Shown: positions 17,998-27,238, counted from the stretch's first letter. The stretch: 60,834 bases of DNA from Stramentimicrobium sp964433555 (GCA_964433555.1 CAYSRG010000013.1:1-60834), one strand, 5' to 3'. Notes: generated from the letters alone by a model not told the origin. Program-made: numbers and translations.

Positions 17998-18543
17998 ATG
18001 AATTTGATAATAAAAGGAAAACAGTTTGAGGTAACGGATTCTATAGAAGATTATACTAGAAAAAAAATGAAGAAATTGGAAAAATATTTTGATCAGATTA
18101 TAGAAGCAGTGGCTACTATTAGTGTGGAGAAGAACAGGCATATATTTGAGGTCACCTTACAAGCCAAAAAGGCAATGATTAGGGCAGAGGAAGAAAGTGA
18201 TAATATATATAATTCCATCGATAGAGTGATTGAAAGACTGGAGAGACAAATTATCAAATATAAAGAAAAACTTTACTCTAAGTATGCTAATGAATACAAT
18301 AGAGAAGTAAACAATATTTCAGAAAAGGAAGAATATGAAAGAGGTTCTAAATCCGACCAGGATAGGAAAATTGTCAAAACCAAAAGATTTGCTATAAAAC
18401 CTATGTCTCCAGAAGAAGCGAGTTTACAAATGGAACTTTTAGGGCATAATTTCTATGTTTTTAGCAATGAAGAAACCGCTCAAATTAATGTTATCTATAA
18501 GAGAAAGGACGGCAATTTCGGTTTAATAGAACCTGAAGTGTAA
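17998..18543 (+). CDS. hpf: Long-form ribosome hibernation promoting factor
   Basis: 181 aa, so the long HPF (also called RaiA/YfiA long form). An N-terminal domain of about 100 residues (MNLIIKGKQFEVTDSIEDYTRKKM) binds the 30S decoding region. After a charged linker, the C-terminal dimerisation domain (KPMSPEEASLQMELLGHNFYVFSNEET...) joins two ribosomes into 100S particles in stationary phase. The SD is strong. It sits downstream of the candidate raiA RNA and upstream of secA/prfB, a common Gram-positive neighbourhood. Confidence 0.95.
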   Translation: MNLIIKGKQFEVTDSIEDYTRKKMKKLEKYFDQIIEAVATISVEKNRHIFEVTLQAKKAMIRAEEESDNIYNSIDRVIERLERQIIKYKEKLYSKYANEYNREVNNISEKEEYERGSKSDQDRKIVKTKRFAIKPMSPEEASLQMELLGHNFYVFSNEETAQINVIYKRKDGNFGLIEPEV

Positions 18544-18559
18544 AAAAGAGGGGGACCTA

Positions 18560-19228
18560 ATGAATAATATTTCTGTTAATGATTTTCGCAATTTTATTAT
18601 TTCACCTCAGTTTGCTTCCAGGATAAAAGATATTGAAAAATCTATCAACTCTTTAAATGGTGTATTATTTTCTAAAATTGTGTTAGCCGATAATAAAGAG
18701 ATTAAGGAAATCCATATTATTACTAAGGATTTTTATAGTCCTAAAAAGATCAGCCGGGATGTAGAATCTCTATTAATGGCAAAATATAATATTGCCATAG
18801 ATTATCGTAAAATCAGCATTGCCCAGGTGACCGAAGAAAAAAACCATTCTCAAAGATTGAAATTTACCGATCTGTTAATTACTTCTGAAGGGGATAATTT
18901 ACAGGTGGTAGTTAAGCTGGAAAATAATGATAAAACCTTTGAAGGGAAAATAAAATGTGCCAATTGGGATAAAAACAGAGAATATATTGTCACTAAGGCT
19001 ACCCTGGAGGCAATTACCTCTTTCTTAAGTGGAAAGGTATTTTTTCAGGTTGAAGAGATTAAAAAAGTTAATTTGGAGGACCGAGAAGTAGTTTTAATTT
19101 CTATTAATTTAATTAATGAACAAGGAAAGGAGAATTTACTTGGAACTGCCTTGATAGAGGATGACCAATATAGGTCTTTAGTTAAGGCAATATTAAAGGC
19201 AGTTAATCGAAGAATCCTGGTTAAATAA
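18560..19228 (+). CDS. Conserved hypothetical protein downstream of hpf
   Basis: 222 aa, soluble, no signal or TM segment. The N-terminal ~95 residues contain a pattern I associate with a conserved but unnamed protein of anaerobes (ISRDVESLLMAKYNIAIDYRKISIAQV, given here as key words ISRDVESLL and IDYRKISIAQV). The C-terminal half appears to be an alpha/beta domain in which GKIKCANWD and VTKATLEAITSFL mirror GTALIEDDQYRSLVKAILKAV, hinting at a two-part fold. An AGAGGGGG SD lies before the ATG, 16 bp after hpf, so the two are likely cotranscribed. I cannot give a function. Confidence 0.75.
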   Translation: MNNISVNDFRNFIISPQFASRIKDIEKSINSLNGVLFSKIVLADNKEIKEIHIITKDFYSPKKISRDVESLLMAKYNIAIDYRKISIAQVTEEKNHSQRLKFTDLLITSEGDNLQVVVKLENNDKTFEGKIKCANWDKNREYIVTKATLEAITSFLSGKVFFQVEEIKKVNLEDREVVLISINLINEQGKENLLGTALIEDDQYRSLVKAILKAVNRRILVK

Positions 19229-19272
19229 AAATATTAGAAAAAATTGATAGCATCATATTAATTAGAATATAG

Positions 19273-19513
19273 ATAGGTCGGTGATTCTTAGATAAAACCA
19301 TTTAAAAGGAGATAATAAGTAGCAAAAAACGTTCTATAACCGAGCGAAGCGAAGCGGTTTTTGCTTGTTCTTTTAGAACAAAGAAAAACCGTGGAGGTGC
19401 GACATGAAAATTAATAAAGCCAAAATCATTAGCTTTTTAATTAGTGTCATGGCCTTGCTGCTGGCCGGTGGCGCCAAGTTTAGATGGTAAATAACTAAGG
19501 GTTACCGACCTAT
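19273..19513 (+). promoter_or_regulatory. Structured leader with a short ORF upstream of the HD-GYP gene
   Basis: A perfect 10-bp stem, ATAGGTCGGT (19273-19282) / ACCGACCTAT (19504-19513), closes a 241-nt element. Inside, CGGTTTTT (19355-19362) can pair with AAAAACCG (19384-19391) around the hairpin TGTTCT/AGAACA, or its bases can instead pair upstream (AACCG 19338-19342 with CGGTT 19355-19359; GCAAAAA 19322-19328 with TTTTTGC 19358-19364). These options exclude each other, and the first ends 1 nt before the SD of a 28-codon ORF. The arrangement suggests a riboregulator or leader-peptide control of the downstream gene. I find no match to the known c-di-GMP (GEMM) consensus core. Confidence 0.5.
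19404..19490 (+). CDS. Short membrane or leader peptide, 28 aa
   Basis: ATG with an excellent SD (GGAGGTG at 19393-19399). It encodes a 28-residue peptide with a basic start (MKINKAK), one hydrophobic stretch (IISFLISVMALLLAGGA) and the end KFRW. It could be a single-pass small membrane protein, a leader peptide translated for regulation, or a signal-like peptide. It lies wholly within the structured leader and 50 bp before the HD-GYP start. No family recognised. Confidence 0.55.
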   Translation: MKINKAKIISFLISVMALLLAGGAKFRW

Positions 19514-19540
19514 TATTAATATTAGGTGGGAGAAAATAAG

Positions 19541-20776
19541 TTGAATTCTAAGTTAAAAATATTTATATCAGTAGTTATTTTATCAGCCATCATTCTTTTT
19601 ATCTTATTACTTCCTACTATGCCTGCGATATCAGAAATTTGGCTTCATATGTTGTTTTTTATTTTAATTGCTGTTCTATCTGAATACGTACCTGTTACAT
19701 TGCCTGCAGGTGGAGTAATTACGGTTTCTTTTCCTATCAGCTTTGTTGTTGTCTTGGTCTATGGTCCTGCTTTAGCTATAATTTTGGAAGTATTAAGTAT
19801 TATTTGGACTATTTTTAGCAAAAAGGAATCATGGTACAAATCTATATTCAATGCTGCTCAATATTCTTTATCCGCTGGATTAGCTGGATTAGTTTATCTA
19901 TTTGCTGGTGGTATGATTGGTAAACAGAATTTTATTTATTATTTACTACCGGCAGCATTATGTTCCCTAACCTATTGTTTAGTTAATTCCTTTCTTGTTG
20001 CCACTGTAATTTCTCTGGATTCCAGGATGAGTCTTGGTAAAGTATACAGAATCAATATTAAAGAAGTACTTCCTAGCTATTTAGCAGAAGCGCCTTTAGG
20101 ATTTATAATGGCGATAGTTTATGTTGAAATTGGTATTGTGGGCATTCTTCTATTTTTCTTTCCACTCTTATTAGCTCGACAATCATTTGAATTATATACC
20201 AGAATGCGTAAAATATATTTAGATACTATTCGTACCCTGGCAGCCACCATTGATGCTAAAGACCCCTATACTCATGGACATTCAGAAAGAGTATCTCATA
20301 TGGCTGTGCAATTAGCTAAAAAATTAGACTTTGTAGAACCGGAAATAGAATACCTTGAATATGCAGCTATCTTGCACGATATTGGCAAAATTGGAATAGA
20401 GGACCGTATACTGGGGAAGAAGGATAAACTAACTGAAGAAGAATATGAAAAAATAAAAGAACATCCTGTAATAGGAGCGAATATAGTTGAATCTATTGAA
20501 TTTTTGAAAAAAAGTTCTAAGGCTGTATTATATCATCATGAACGTTATGATGGCAAAGGGTATCCACACGGGCTAAAAGGAGAGGAAATTCCTAAAACAG
20601 CCAGATTACTGGCTGTAGTCGATGCCTATGATGCTATGAATTCCGATCGTCCTTATCGTAAAAAATTATCAGAAAAGGATATTTTAAATGAATTAGAAAG
20701 GGAATCCGGTAAACAATTTGATCCTATCATGGTAAAGTTATTTATTTCTTTGTTGAAGGAAAAGAGGACAGACTAA
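19541..20776 (+). CDS. Membrane-anchored HD-GYP domain protein
   Basis: About 411 aa. The N-terminal half (residues ~1-220) is a multi-pass membrane sensor with about six to seven hydrophobic helices. The C-terminal half is an HD-GYP phosphodiesterase domain, with HSERVSHMA, the metal-binding ILHDIGKIGI, HPVIGANI, and the GYP region HHERYDGKGYP. HD-GYP proteins usually hydrolyse cyclic di-GMP; the key residues are intact. I start it at TTG 19541, preceded by GGTGGGAG with 8-bp spacing. A GTG at 19526 would use part of that SD as coding sequence. Its stop overlaps the next gene's start by one base. Confidence 0.88.
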   Translation: MNSKLKIFISVVILSAIILFILLLPTMPAISEIWLHMLFFILIAVLSEYVPVTLPAGGVITVSFPISFVVVLVYGPALAIILEVLSIIWTIFSKKESWYKSIFNAAQYSLSAGLAGLVYLFAGGMIGKQNFIYYLLPAALCSLTYCLVNSFLVATVISLDSRMSLGKVYRINIKEVLPSYLAEAPLGFIMAIVYVEIGIVGILLFFFPLLLARQSFELYTRMRKIYLDTIRTLAATIDAKDPYTHGHSERVSHMAVQLAKKLDFVEPEIEYLEYAAILHDIGKIGIEDRILGKKDKLTEEEYEKIKEHPVIGANIVESIEFLKKSSKAVLYHHERYDGKGYPHGLKGEEIPKTARLLAVVDAYDAMNSDRPYRKKLSEKDILNELERESGKQFDPIMVKLFISLLKEKRTD

Positions 20777-21354
20777 TGTTGTATATAATAATAATTGTTA
20801 TTGGTATTATCATTGGTTTATTGCGTGGTGGTGAGCTGGAAAGATTGGTTAATATATCAGTGGAGGGAGTCTCACTATTTGCTATTGCTCTTTTGTTAAG
20901 ATTAGGAGTTTGGGCTTTTGGATTATTGGGATTTACTGGTATTTTAAGTTATAGTCCTTATTTAATAGTTTTGTCTTATCTTTTATTAATATTTGTGTCC
21001 ATACGTAATATAAAATTACCTGGTTTTAGATATATTATTCTGGGTTTACTGTTCAATGCATTTGTTGTTGTAGTAAATGGGGGCAGGATGCCGGTATTAG
21101 TAAAAGAGGGAGTGATAGAAAATATTAATCCTACCAGTTTTTTAGAGGCAGAAACCAGAGTAGTCCATTCATTGATGAATAATAACACCCTATTTGCTTT
21201 TTTGGGGGATGTTATATCAATTCCAAAACCTTTTCCCGATAGTTCTATTATCAGTGTTGGTGATATAATGATTTTAGTCGGTCTATTTGTACTTATTCAG
21301 AAAACAATGATGAGAGAAGATAAACTACCACAGGAAGATGAGGGTATAGAATAA
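20776..21354 (+). CDS. DUF5317 membrane protein
   Basis: 192 aa with about five hydrophobic segments and the DUF5317 landmarks FVVVVNGGRMPV (near 95), a histidine-containing loop (RVVHSLMNNNTLFAFLGD), PKPFPDSS and ISVGDIMILVG near 160. Function unknown. The ATG overlaps the HD-GYP stop codon, so translation is probably coupled. The pair is a recurring arrangement in anaerobic Gram-positive bacteria; I cannot say whether they interact. Confidence 0.82.
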   Translation: MLYIIIIVIGIIIGLLRGGELERLVNISVEGVSLFAIALLLRLGVWAFGLLGFTGILSYSPYLIVLSYLLLIFVSIRNIKLPGFRYIILGLLFNAFVVVVNGGRMPVLVKEGVIENINPTSFLEAETRVVHSLMNNNTLFAFLGDVISIPKPFPDSSIISVGDIMILVGLFVLIQKTMMREDKLPQEDEGIE

Positions 21355-21375
21355 AATTGGAAGGAATAGCATATA

Positions 21376-23904
21376 ATGATTAATATTACCAGTAGATTAT
21401 TCGGTGACCCTAATGCCAGAGAATTAAATAAATGTAAAACAATAGTGGAAAGAATTAATCAACTGGATTCAGAAATAAAGAACCTCAGAGATGCTGAATT
21501 AAAGGGGAAAACTGAATACCTCAAGAAAAAGATTGCTGATGGCATTTCCTTGGAGGAAATACTTCCAGAAGCCTTTGCCGTTGTAAGGGAAACTGCTTCC
21601 AGAACTATTAATATGCGTCATTTTGATGTTCAGCTAATTGGGGGTATGGTATTGCATCAAGGAAAGATTGCCGAGATGGCTACCGGTGAAGGAAAAACCC
21701 TGGTGGCCACCTTACCCGCTTATTTAAATGCTCTTAGCGGAAAGAGTGTTCATATTGTAACGGTTAATGATTATCTGGCAAAAAGAGATCGTTTTTGGAT
21801 GGGTCCTGTTTATGAATTTTTGGGATTGGAAGTAGGTCTAATTCAACATGATATGAATACCGAACAAAGGAAGGAGGCTTATCAATCAGATGTAGTGTAT
21901 GGTACTAATAATGAATTTGGATTTGATTATTTAAGGGACAACATGAGTGTTGGCCCTGAGGAAATTGTGCAACACGAACATGAATTTGCCATCATTGACG
22001 AGGTAGATAGCATTTTGATTGATGAAGCCAGGACGCCACTAATAATATCCGGACCAGCTGAGGAATCTACCAATAAATACTTTCAAATAGATAAACTAAT
22101 CTTCCAGTTAAAGGAAGAGCATGATTATAAGATCAATGAAAAGGAAAAGACAGCCTATTTGACTGAAGAGGGAGTAGCTCGGATGGAGAGATTGCTGGGG
22201 GTAGACAACTTATATGCTCAAAATAACGTTCATTTACAACACCACATTATTCAGGCTCTCAGAGCCCATAAGTTATTTAAAAGAGATGTAGATTATGTAG
22301 TAAAAAATGGGGAAGTAATTATTGTAGATGAATTCACCGGGCGTCTTATGTTTGGAAGGCGGTATAGTGATGGCTTACATCAGGCCATTGAGGCAAAAGA
22401 AAATGTAGCAATTGCCCGTGAAAGCCAGACTCTGGCAACCATAACATTTCAAAATTTCTTCCGATTATATAAAAAGCTGGCAGGAATGACTGGTACAGCA
22501 AAAACAGAAGAAGATGAATTTATTGAAATATATAACTTAACAGTAGTAGTAATTCCTCCCAATAGAAGATTAATAAGATATAGCTATCCCGATGTAATTT
22601 ATAAAACTGAGAGAGAAAAGTTTGAAGCAGTTGTAAGAGAAATAAAAGAATTAAATCAGCAGGGAAGACCGATATTGGTAGGTACAGTATCGATTGAGAA
22701 ATCAGAAAGATTGAGTAAAATGTTACGCCAGGAAAATATTGAGCATAATGTCTTAAATGCTAAAAATCATGAAAAAGAAGCGGAAATAGTTGCTGAAGCA
22801 GGCCAAAGAGGGAAAGTAACCATTTCTACTAATATGGCTGGAAGAGGTACTGACATTGTTTTAGGTTCTGGTGTAGCAGATATGGGCGGATTACATGTCA
22901 TTGGTACTGAGCGGCATGAGAGTAGAAGAATTGATAATCAATTAAGAGGGAGAGCTGGTAGACAAGGAGATCCAGGTTCCTCACGATTCTTTTTATCTCT
23001 GGAAGATGATCTTTTACGTTTATTTGGATCAGAACGTATTGCTAGTTTTATGGAAAAATTGGGGGTAGAAGATGGAACTCCTATTGAACATCCTTTTATT
23101 ACTCGTTCTATAGAAGGAGCTCAAAAAAGGGTTGAAGCAAGGCACTTTGAAGTTAGAAAGCAATTACTAGAATTCGATAATGAAATGGAGTTCCAGAGAA
23201 GGATTATCTATGAACAGAGAAAGACGGTTTTATTAAGCAATGATATTAAGGATATTATTTCAGGTATGGTTGACGATACTGTAGGCAATATGTTACAGCG
23301 GTATACCAGCAAAGACGTCTATCCGGAAGAATGGAATTTAGTGGCATTAAAAGAGCATTTTTATGAAACGTTTGGAATAGCAATAGATTTTCCAAAAGAT
23401 GTTACTACCTTAACGATTCAACATCTACAGGATAATTTATTAGGAAAAGCCAGAGAAGGTTACCAGAATAAAGAAAGGGAACTTAGTTCCCCATTAATGA
23501 GACAGATTGAAAAGATGATTCTGCTTAGAATTGTTGACCGAGAATGGAAGGACCACCTAAAGAGATTAGATGATTTGAAGCAGGGGATTGGTTTGAGAGC
23601 GTATGGGCAAAAAGATCCGTTAACTGAATATCACTTTGAAGCCCATAATATGTTTCAAAATATGATTGAAAATATCAAAGAAGATTGTATAAAGTTTATT
23701 TATCGGGTGAAGATACAACAAAAATCCCAGGCAGTAGAAACAAAACAGGAAGGAGAGGTGCAAGTTCAATTTTCTGGCAAAGAGGCGAAGAGTGAACAAA
23801 GAAAACCAAAGACTAAGATTGTATCTCCAAAAAAGAAGATTGGTAGAAATGAACCCTGTCCTTGTGGAAGTGGATTGAAATATAAATATTGTTGTGGCAA
23901 ATAA
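21376..23904 (+). CDS. secA: preprotein translocase ATPase SecA
   Basis: Motor that pushes unfolded preproteins through SecYEG. 842 aa. Walker A MATGEGKTLVAT near residue 100, DEVDSILIDEART near 208, second nucleotide fold with STNMAGRGTDIVLG, and GRAGRQGDPGSSRFFLSLEDDL near 530. The C-terminus carries the zinc-binding SEC-C motif with C828, C830, C839 and C840, used for SecB or lipid contact. Length and motifs are normal. GGAAGGA SD upstream. Confidence 0.97.
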   Translation: MINITSRLFGDPNARELNKCKTIVERINQLDSEIKNLRDAELKGKTEYLKKKIADGISLEEILPEAFAVVRETASRTINMRHFDVQLIGGMVLHQGKIAEMATGEGKTLVATLPAYLNALSGKSVHIVTVNDYLAKRDRFWMGPVYEFLGLEVGLIQHDMNTEQRKEAYQSDVVYGTNNEFGFDYLRDNMSVGPEEIVQHEHEFAIIDEVDSILIDEARTPLIISGPAEESTNKYFQIDKLIFQLKEEHDYKINEKEKTAYLTEEGVARMERLLGVDNLYAQNNVHLQHHIIQALRAHKLFKRDVDYVVKNGEVIIVDEFTGRLMFGRRYSDGLHQAIEAKENVAIARESQTLATITFQNFFRLYKKLAGMTGTAKTEEDEFIEIYNLTVVVIPPNRRLIRYSYPDVIYKTEREKFEAVVREIKELNQQGRPILVGTVSIEKSERLSKMLRQENIEHNVLNAKNHEKEAEIVAEAGQRGKVTISTNMAGRGTDIVLGSGVADMGGLHVIGTERHESRRIDNQLRGRAGRQGDPGSSRFFLSLEDDLLRLFGSERIASFMEKLGVEDGTPIEHPFITRSIEGAQKRVEARHFEVRKQLLEFDNEMEFQRRIIYEQRKTVLLSNDIKDIISGMVDDTVGNMLQRYTSKDVYPEEWNLVALKEHFYETFGIAIDFPKDVTTLTIQHLQDNLLGKAREGYQNKERELSSPLMRQIEKMILLRIVDREWKDHLKRLDDLKQGIGLRAYGQKDPLTEYHFEAHNMFQNMIENIKEDCIKFIYRVKIQQKSQAVETKQEGEVQVQFSGKEAKSEQRKPKTKIVSPKKKIGRNEPCPCGSGLKYKYCCGK

Positions 23905-23982
23905 AAAATCTAAAGGTGATATTTTTAAAGAAATGAAAATTGGTTTGATGAGGAAATTAAATTTAACAGGGGTGATTGACTA

Positions 23983-25105
23983 ATGATAGATATCGATAGT
24001 ATTGAGTTAAGATCAAGAATAAGTATGTTGAAAAATAAAATAAAAGAATTAGGAGATCATCTTTGAAGTCCAGAAAAAAGAAAAACGAGTAAAAGAAATT
24101 GCAGAACAAATGAATTTAAATTCATTCTGGCAGGATCAAGCACGAGCAAATTTAATAAGCAAAGAGCTTAAAGACCTAAAAAATGTAATAGAGCAATATC
24201 AAAAAATAAATGAACAATTGGAAGAAATGGATATTCTCTATGATTTAAATAGTCAGGAAAATAATGGCGAGATATGGCAGGAGATTTTATTTAAAATTCA
24301 GGATTTGGAGAATGATGTTAGTTATCAGGAGAGAAGTCTTCTCTTCTCTGGAGAATATGATAAGAATAATGCGATTTTATCAATTCATTCTGGTGCTGGT
24401 GGTACTGAATCTCAGGACTGGGCAGAGATGCTTCTCAGGATGTATCTTAGATGGGCAGAAAAAAATAATTTTAAATCCGAAATAATTGATTTAATGCCTG
24501 GGGATGAAGCAGGAATTAAAAGCGTTACTTTTACGGTTAGTGGTAGAAATACCTTTGGTTTATTGAAATCAGAGAAGGGTATTCATCGTTTAGTTCGTAT
24601 CTCACCTTTTGATGCTAACAAGAGAAGGCATACTTCCTTTGCTTCAGTTGAGGTAATACCGGAAGTTGAGGAGGATATAAAGATTGATATTGCAGAATCA
24701 GATTTGAGAATAGATACATATCGGTCTACTGGTGCTGGAGGACAACATGTAAATACTACTGATTCAGCGGTGCGTATAACGCATTTACCTACCAAAATTG
24801 TGGTCCAATGCCAGAATGAGCGTTCCCAGTATAGTAATCGGCTAACTGCTATGAAGATATTAAAAGCCAGATTGTTTGAGTATTATCAGAGAAAAAAGGA
24901 AGAAGATCTGGAAAGGATAAGTGGGGATAAAAAAGATATTGCCTGGGGAAGTCAAATTCGTTCCTATGTTTTCCAGCCCTATCAAATGGTCAAGGACCAC
25001 CGAACTAAAGTAGAAAGCAGCAATATCCAACAAATTATGGATGGAGAAATTCAAATATTCATAGATGCTTATCTGCGATTTTCCCAGAAAAGAGGTATTG
25101 ATTAA
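23983..25105 (+). CDS. prfB: Peptide chain release factor 2, with programmed +1 frameshift
   Basis: RF2 terminates at UGA and UAA. The first 27 codons (ATG at 23983, SD GGGGTGA) end in CTT followed by an in-frame TGA (24064-24066). Sliding +1 on CTT enters the main frame at 24065, which then runs to 25105, giving about 373 aa, the normal RF2 length. An internal SD-like AGGAG (24051-24055) lies 5 nt before CTT, as in the classical RF2 autoregulatory site. The main part has the tripeptide anticodon SPF (RLVRISPFDANKRRH) and GGQ (GAGGQHVNTTDSAVR). A start at the internal ATG 24110 would lose the N-terminal domain. Confidence 0.95.
24051..24067 (+). promoter_or_regulatory. RF2 programmed frameshift site
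   Basis: AGGAG, 5-nt spacer, then CTT TGA. When RF2 is scarce the UGA is read slowly and the ribosome shifts +1 into the long frame, so RF2 controls its own synthesis. Confidence 0.93.
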
Positions 25106-25376
25106 TTTTTTAAATATGAAAAACACACTCTTCACTTATGTTAGTAATTAGTTTAAGAATTAAGCTATAAAGATTAAGATATATAAAATAAAATTATTAC
25201 CTGAAGTCCGGAAAAATGACAATACTGACAATAAAGTATCGATTAGAAAATGGTAGAACCAAAAGAAAGAAAATGGTAACCAGTAGTTATTAAAAGGTTA
25301 GTTCTTTTTTAGAATAATGTCAATAACAGCCGCCATTCGACAGGTGTTTTATTACTTATGAAGGGAGGATATATTT

Positions 25377-26000
25377 ATGCTAAAAGATATGAAAATAAAG
25401 AATTTTATGGATTTACTTGCTTCAAAATCTGCTACACCAGGAGGAGGAAGTGTAGCAGCATTGATTGGCGCTATGGGAGCTGCTTTACTTTCCATGGTCA
25501 GTAATCTAACAGTGGGAAAAGAAAAATATCAAGACGTGGAGGAAGAAATTAAAGAATTGCTTAAAAAAAGTGAAAGATTAAGAGCATCCCTGGAAGAACT
25601 TATGGAAAAAGATATAGAAGTGTTTAATCAACTTATGGCAGTTATGAAATTACCTAAGACCAATGAGGAAGAAAAGAAAGACAGAAACCAGAAGATGCAG
25701 ATTGCATTAATAGAGGCAGCCAAAGTACCTTTAGCTGTAGCACGAAAAAGTAAAGAATTAATAGATATTTGCCAGGAGATGGCCAGAAAGGGAAACAAGA
25801 ATGCAATAAGTGATGTAGGGGTGGGAGTATTACTGGCAGAAGCTGCCTTTAATGGTGCTGTAATTAATGTAAAAGTAAATATGAATTTGATTAAAGATGA
25901 AAATCTAAAAAAGGAACTAAATGAAGAAATAAAAAACCTTACTGGATTGATAAAAGGAGAAAAAGACAAAGTTTTAGAAATAGTATTACAAAGACTATAA
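25377..26000 (+). CDS. Cyclodeaminase/cyclohydrolase family protein (FchA-like)
   Basis: 207 aa, almost all helical. The family signature SATPGGGSVAALIGAMGAALLSMVSNLTVGK, seen here as TPGGGSVAALIGAMG near residue 20, binds the folate substrate. Family members are formiminotetrahydrofolate cyclodeaminase or methenyl-THF cyclohydrolase (FchA), in folate one-carbon metabolism and histidine or purine fermentation. No partner folate gene is adjacent, so I cannot choose between the two. A GGGAGG SD lies 8 bp upstream. Confidence 0.88.
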   Translation: MLKDMKIKNFMDLLASKSATPGGGSVAALIGAMGAALLSMVSNLTVGKEKYQDVEEEIKELLKKSERLRASLEELMEKDIEVFNQLMAVMKLPKTNEEEKKDRNQKMQIALIEAAKVPLAVARKSKELIDICQEMARKGNKNAISDVGVGVLLAEAAFNGAVINVKVNMNLIKDENLKKELNEEIKNLTGLIKGEKDKVLEIVLQRL

Positions 26001-26377
26001 GTATGCAGTTACTCTTAAGGTCAAATGTACAGCAGCTTATCACTTTTACCTGTACCGAATTTCCTAGTGACATTAACTAAAAACACTCAGATAGAAGAAA
26101 AATATAAGGATAAATAAAAAAAGAGAAGAGATATAGTATACTAATAAGAGTAAGGTCAAAAATCTTTTAGAAGCCCCTTGGAAAAAGAGTCATTTTGCTA
26201 GTGTGTGATGTATACTGGTATAAATAGCATTATTCTGTAATCCTCAAAAAATATCAAAATTATTTGTTTTTTTCCTAGCATATGTTATAATATTTAATAA
26301 TAATGATGGATAAATTGCATCATTAATATAAAATGCAACAATAATTGCATATAATTTAGGAAGATTTAGTTCAAATT
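26001..26377 (+). promoter_or_regulatory. Promoter and TTGCAT boxes upstream of the RpiR-family regulator
   Basis: The first 250 bp hold nothing I can recognise. Near the gene there is a likely promoter: TTGTTT (26264-26269), 16 bp, TATAAT (26286-26291). Downstream are three hexamers, TTGCAT (26315-26320), ATGCAA (26333-26338) and TTGCAT (26345-26350). The first two form an inverted repeat with centres 18 bp apart, a plausible autoregulatory operator. Confidence 0.5.
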
Positions 26378-27238
26378 ATGGTTAAAACATCCTCTTTGCA
26401 AGACAAGATTGAAAAGGTGTTTTCACAGATGAGTGGAAGCCAGAAGAAGACTGCTTATTACTTACTAGAAAACTACGATAAAGCCGCCTTTTTAACTGCT
26501 GCCAAAATGGGTAAAGAAGTAGGTGTTAGTGAATCAACCATTGTCCGTTTTGCCAGTTTATTGGGATATAATGGATTTCCAGAATTGCAAGAATCTCTTC
26601 AAAATATGGTTAAAAAACAGTTAACAACTGTTAACCAGTTGAAGAGTTCTATCAATAAAGTATATAAGGGCAAGAATGTATTATATCAGATTCTGCAATC
26701 TGATATAGAGAATTTAGAAAAGACTATGAATGAGATTTCAGCCCATTCTTTTGAAAAAATAATATCATATATTTTAAATGCAGATGTAATTTATATTGTT
26801 GGATTAAGAACCGCTACTTCAGTATCTTTGTTTTTTTATCAAGCTCTAAGTCTTTTCCTAAGCAATGTCAGGAGTATTACCTCCTTTGGTATGGAAGATT
26901 TATTTGAGCGGATTGCCGATATAAATAATAAGGATCTGTTGATTGCTATCAGCTTTCCTCGTTACACCAGAAGAACGGTGGAAATACTGGATCTAGCTAT
27001 TAAAAAAGGTGCTAAGACAGTTGCAATAACCGATAATATTATTTCGCCTATTGCCCAGAAGTCAGATATTGCGCTAATAGCAAGAAGCAATCTCAATTCT
27101 TTCGTTAACTCCTTTACCGCTCCTTTAAGTGTTATAAATGCTATTGTTACAGCAGTAAGTATAAAAAAAGGAAAGCAAACCTTCGAAAAATTATCTAAAC
27201 TGGAAGAAATATGGGATGAATATAACATTTTTTATTAG
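26378..27238 (+). CDS. MurR/RpiR family transcriptional regulator
   Basis: 286 aa: N-terminal RpiR-type helix-turn-helix (residues ~5-80, with SGSQKKTAYYLLENYDKAAFLTA and VGVSESTIVRFASLLGYNGFPELQ) and a C-terminal SIS domain (about 120-260) that usually binds a sugar phosphate. Members repress or activate sugar and amino-sugar catabolism. No sugar gene is adjacent; the next gene is a KamA-like radical SAM protein 309 bp away on the same strand, so the target is uncertain. Confidence 0.9.
   Translation: MVKTSSLQDKIEKVFSQMSGSQKKTAYYLLENYDKAAFLTAAKMGKEVGVSESTIVRFASLLGYNGFPELQESLQNMVKKQLTTVNQLKSSINKVYKGKNVLYQILQSDIENLEKTMNEISAHSFEKIISYILNADVIYIVGLRTATSVSLFFYQALSLFLSNVRSITSFGMEDLFERIADINNKDLLIAISFPRYTRRTVEILDLAIKKGAKTVAITDNIISPIAQKSDIALIARSNLNSFVNSFTAPLSVINAIVTAVSIKKGKQTFEKLSKLEEIWDEYNIFY

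Noticed and set aside
19273..19513. c-di-GMP (GEMM) riboswitch upstream of the HD-GYP gene
   Set aside because: The context and a GGTTACCGA-like 3' end tempted me, but the conserved core with GACGCAAAGC and the tetraloop-receptor pair is absent.
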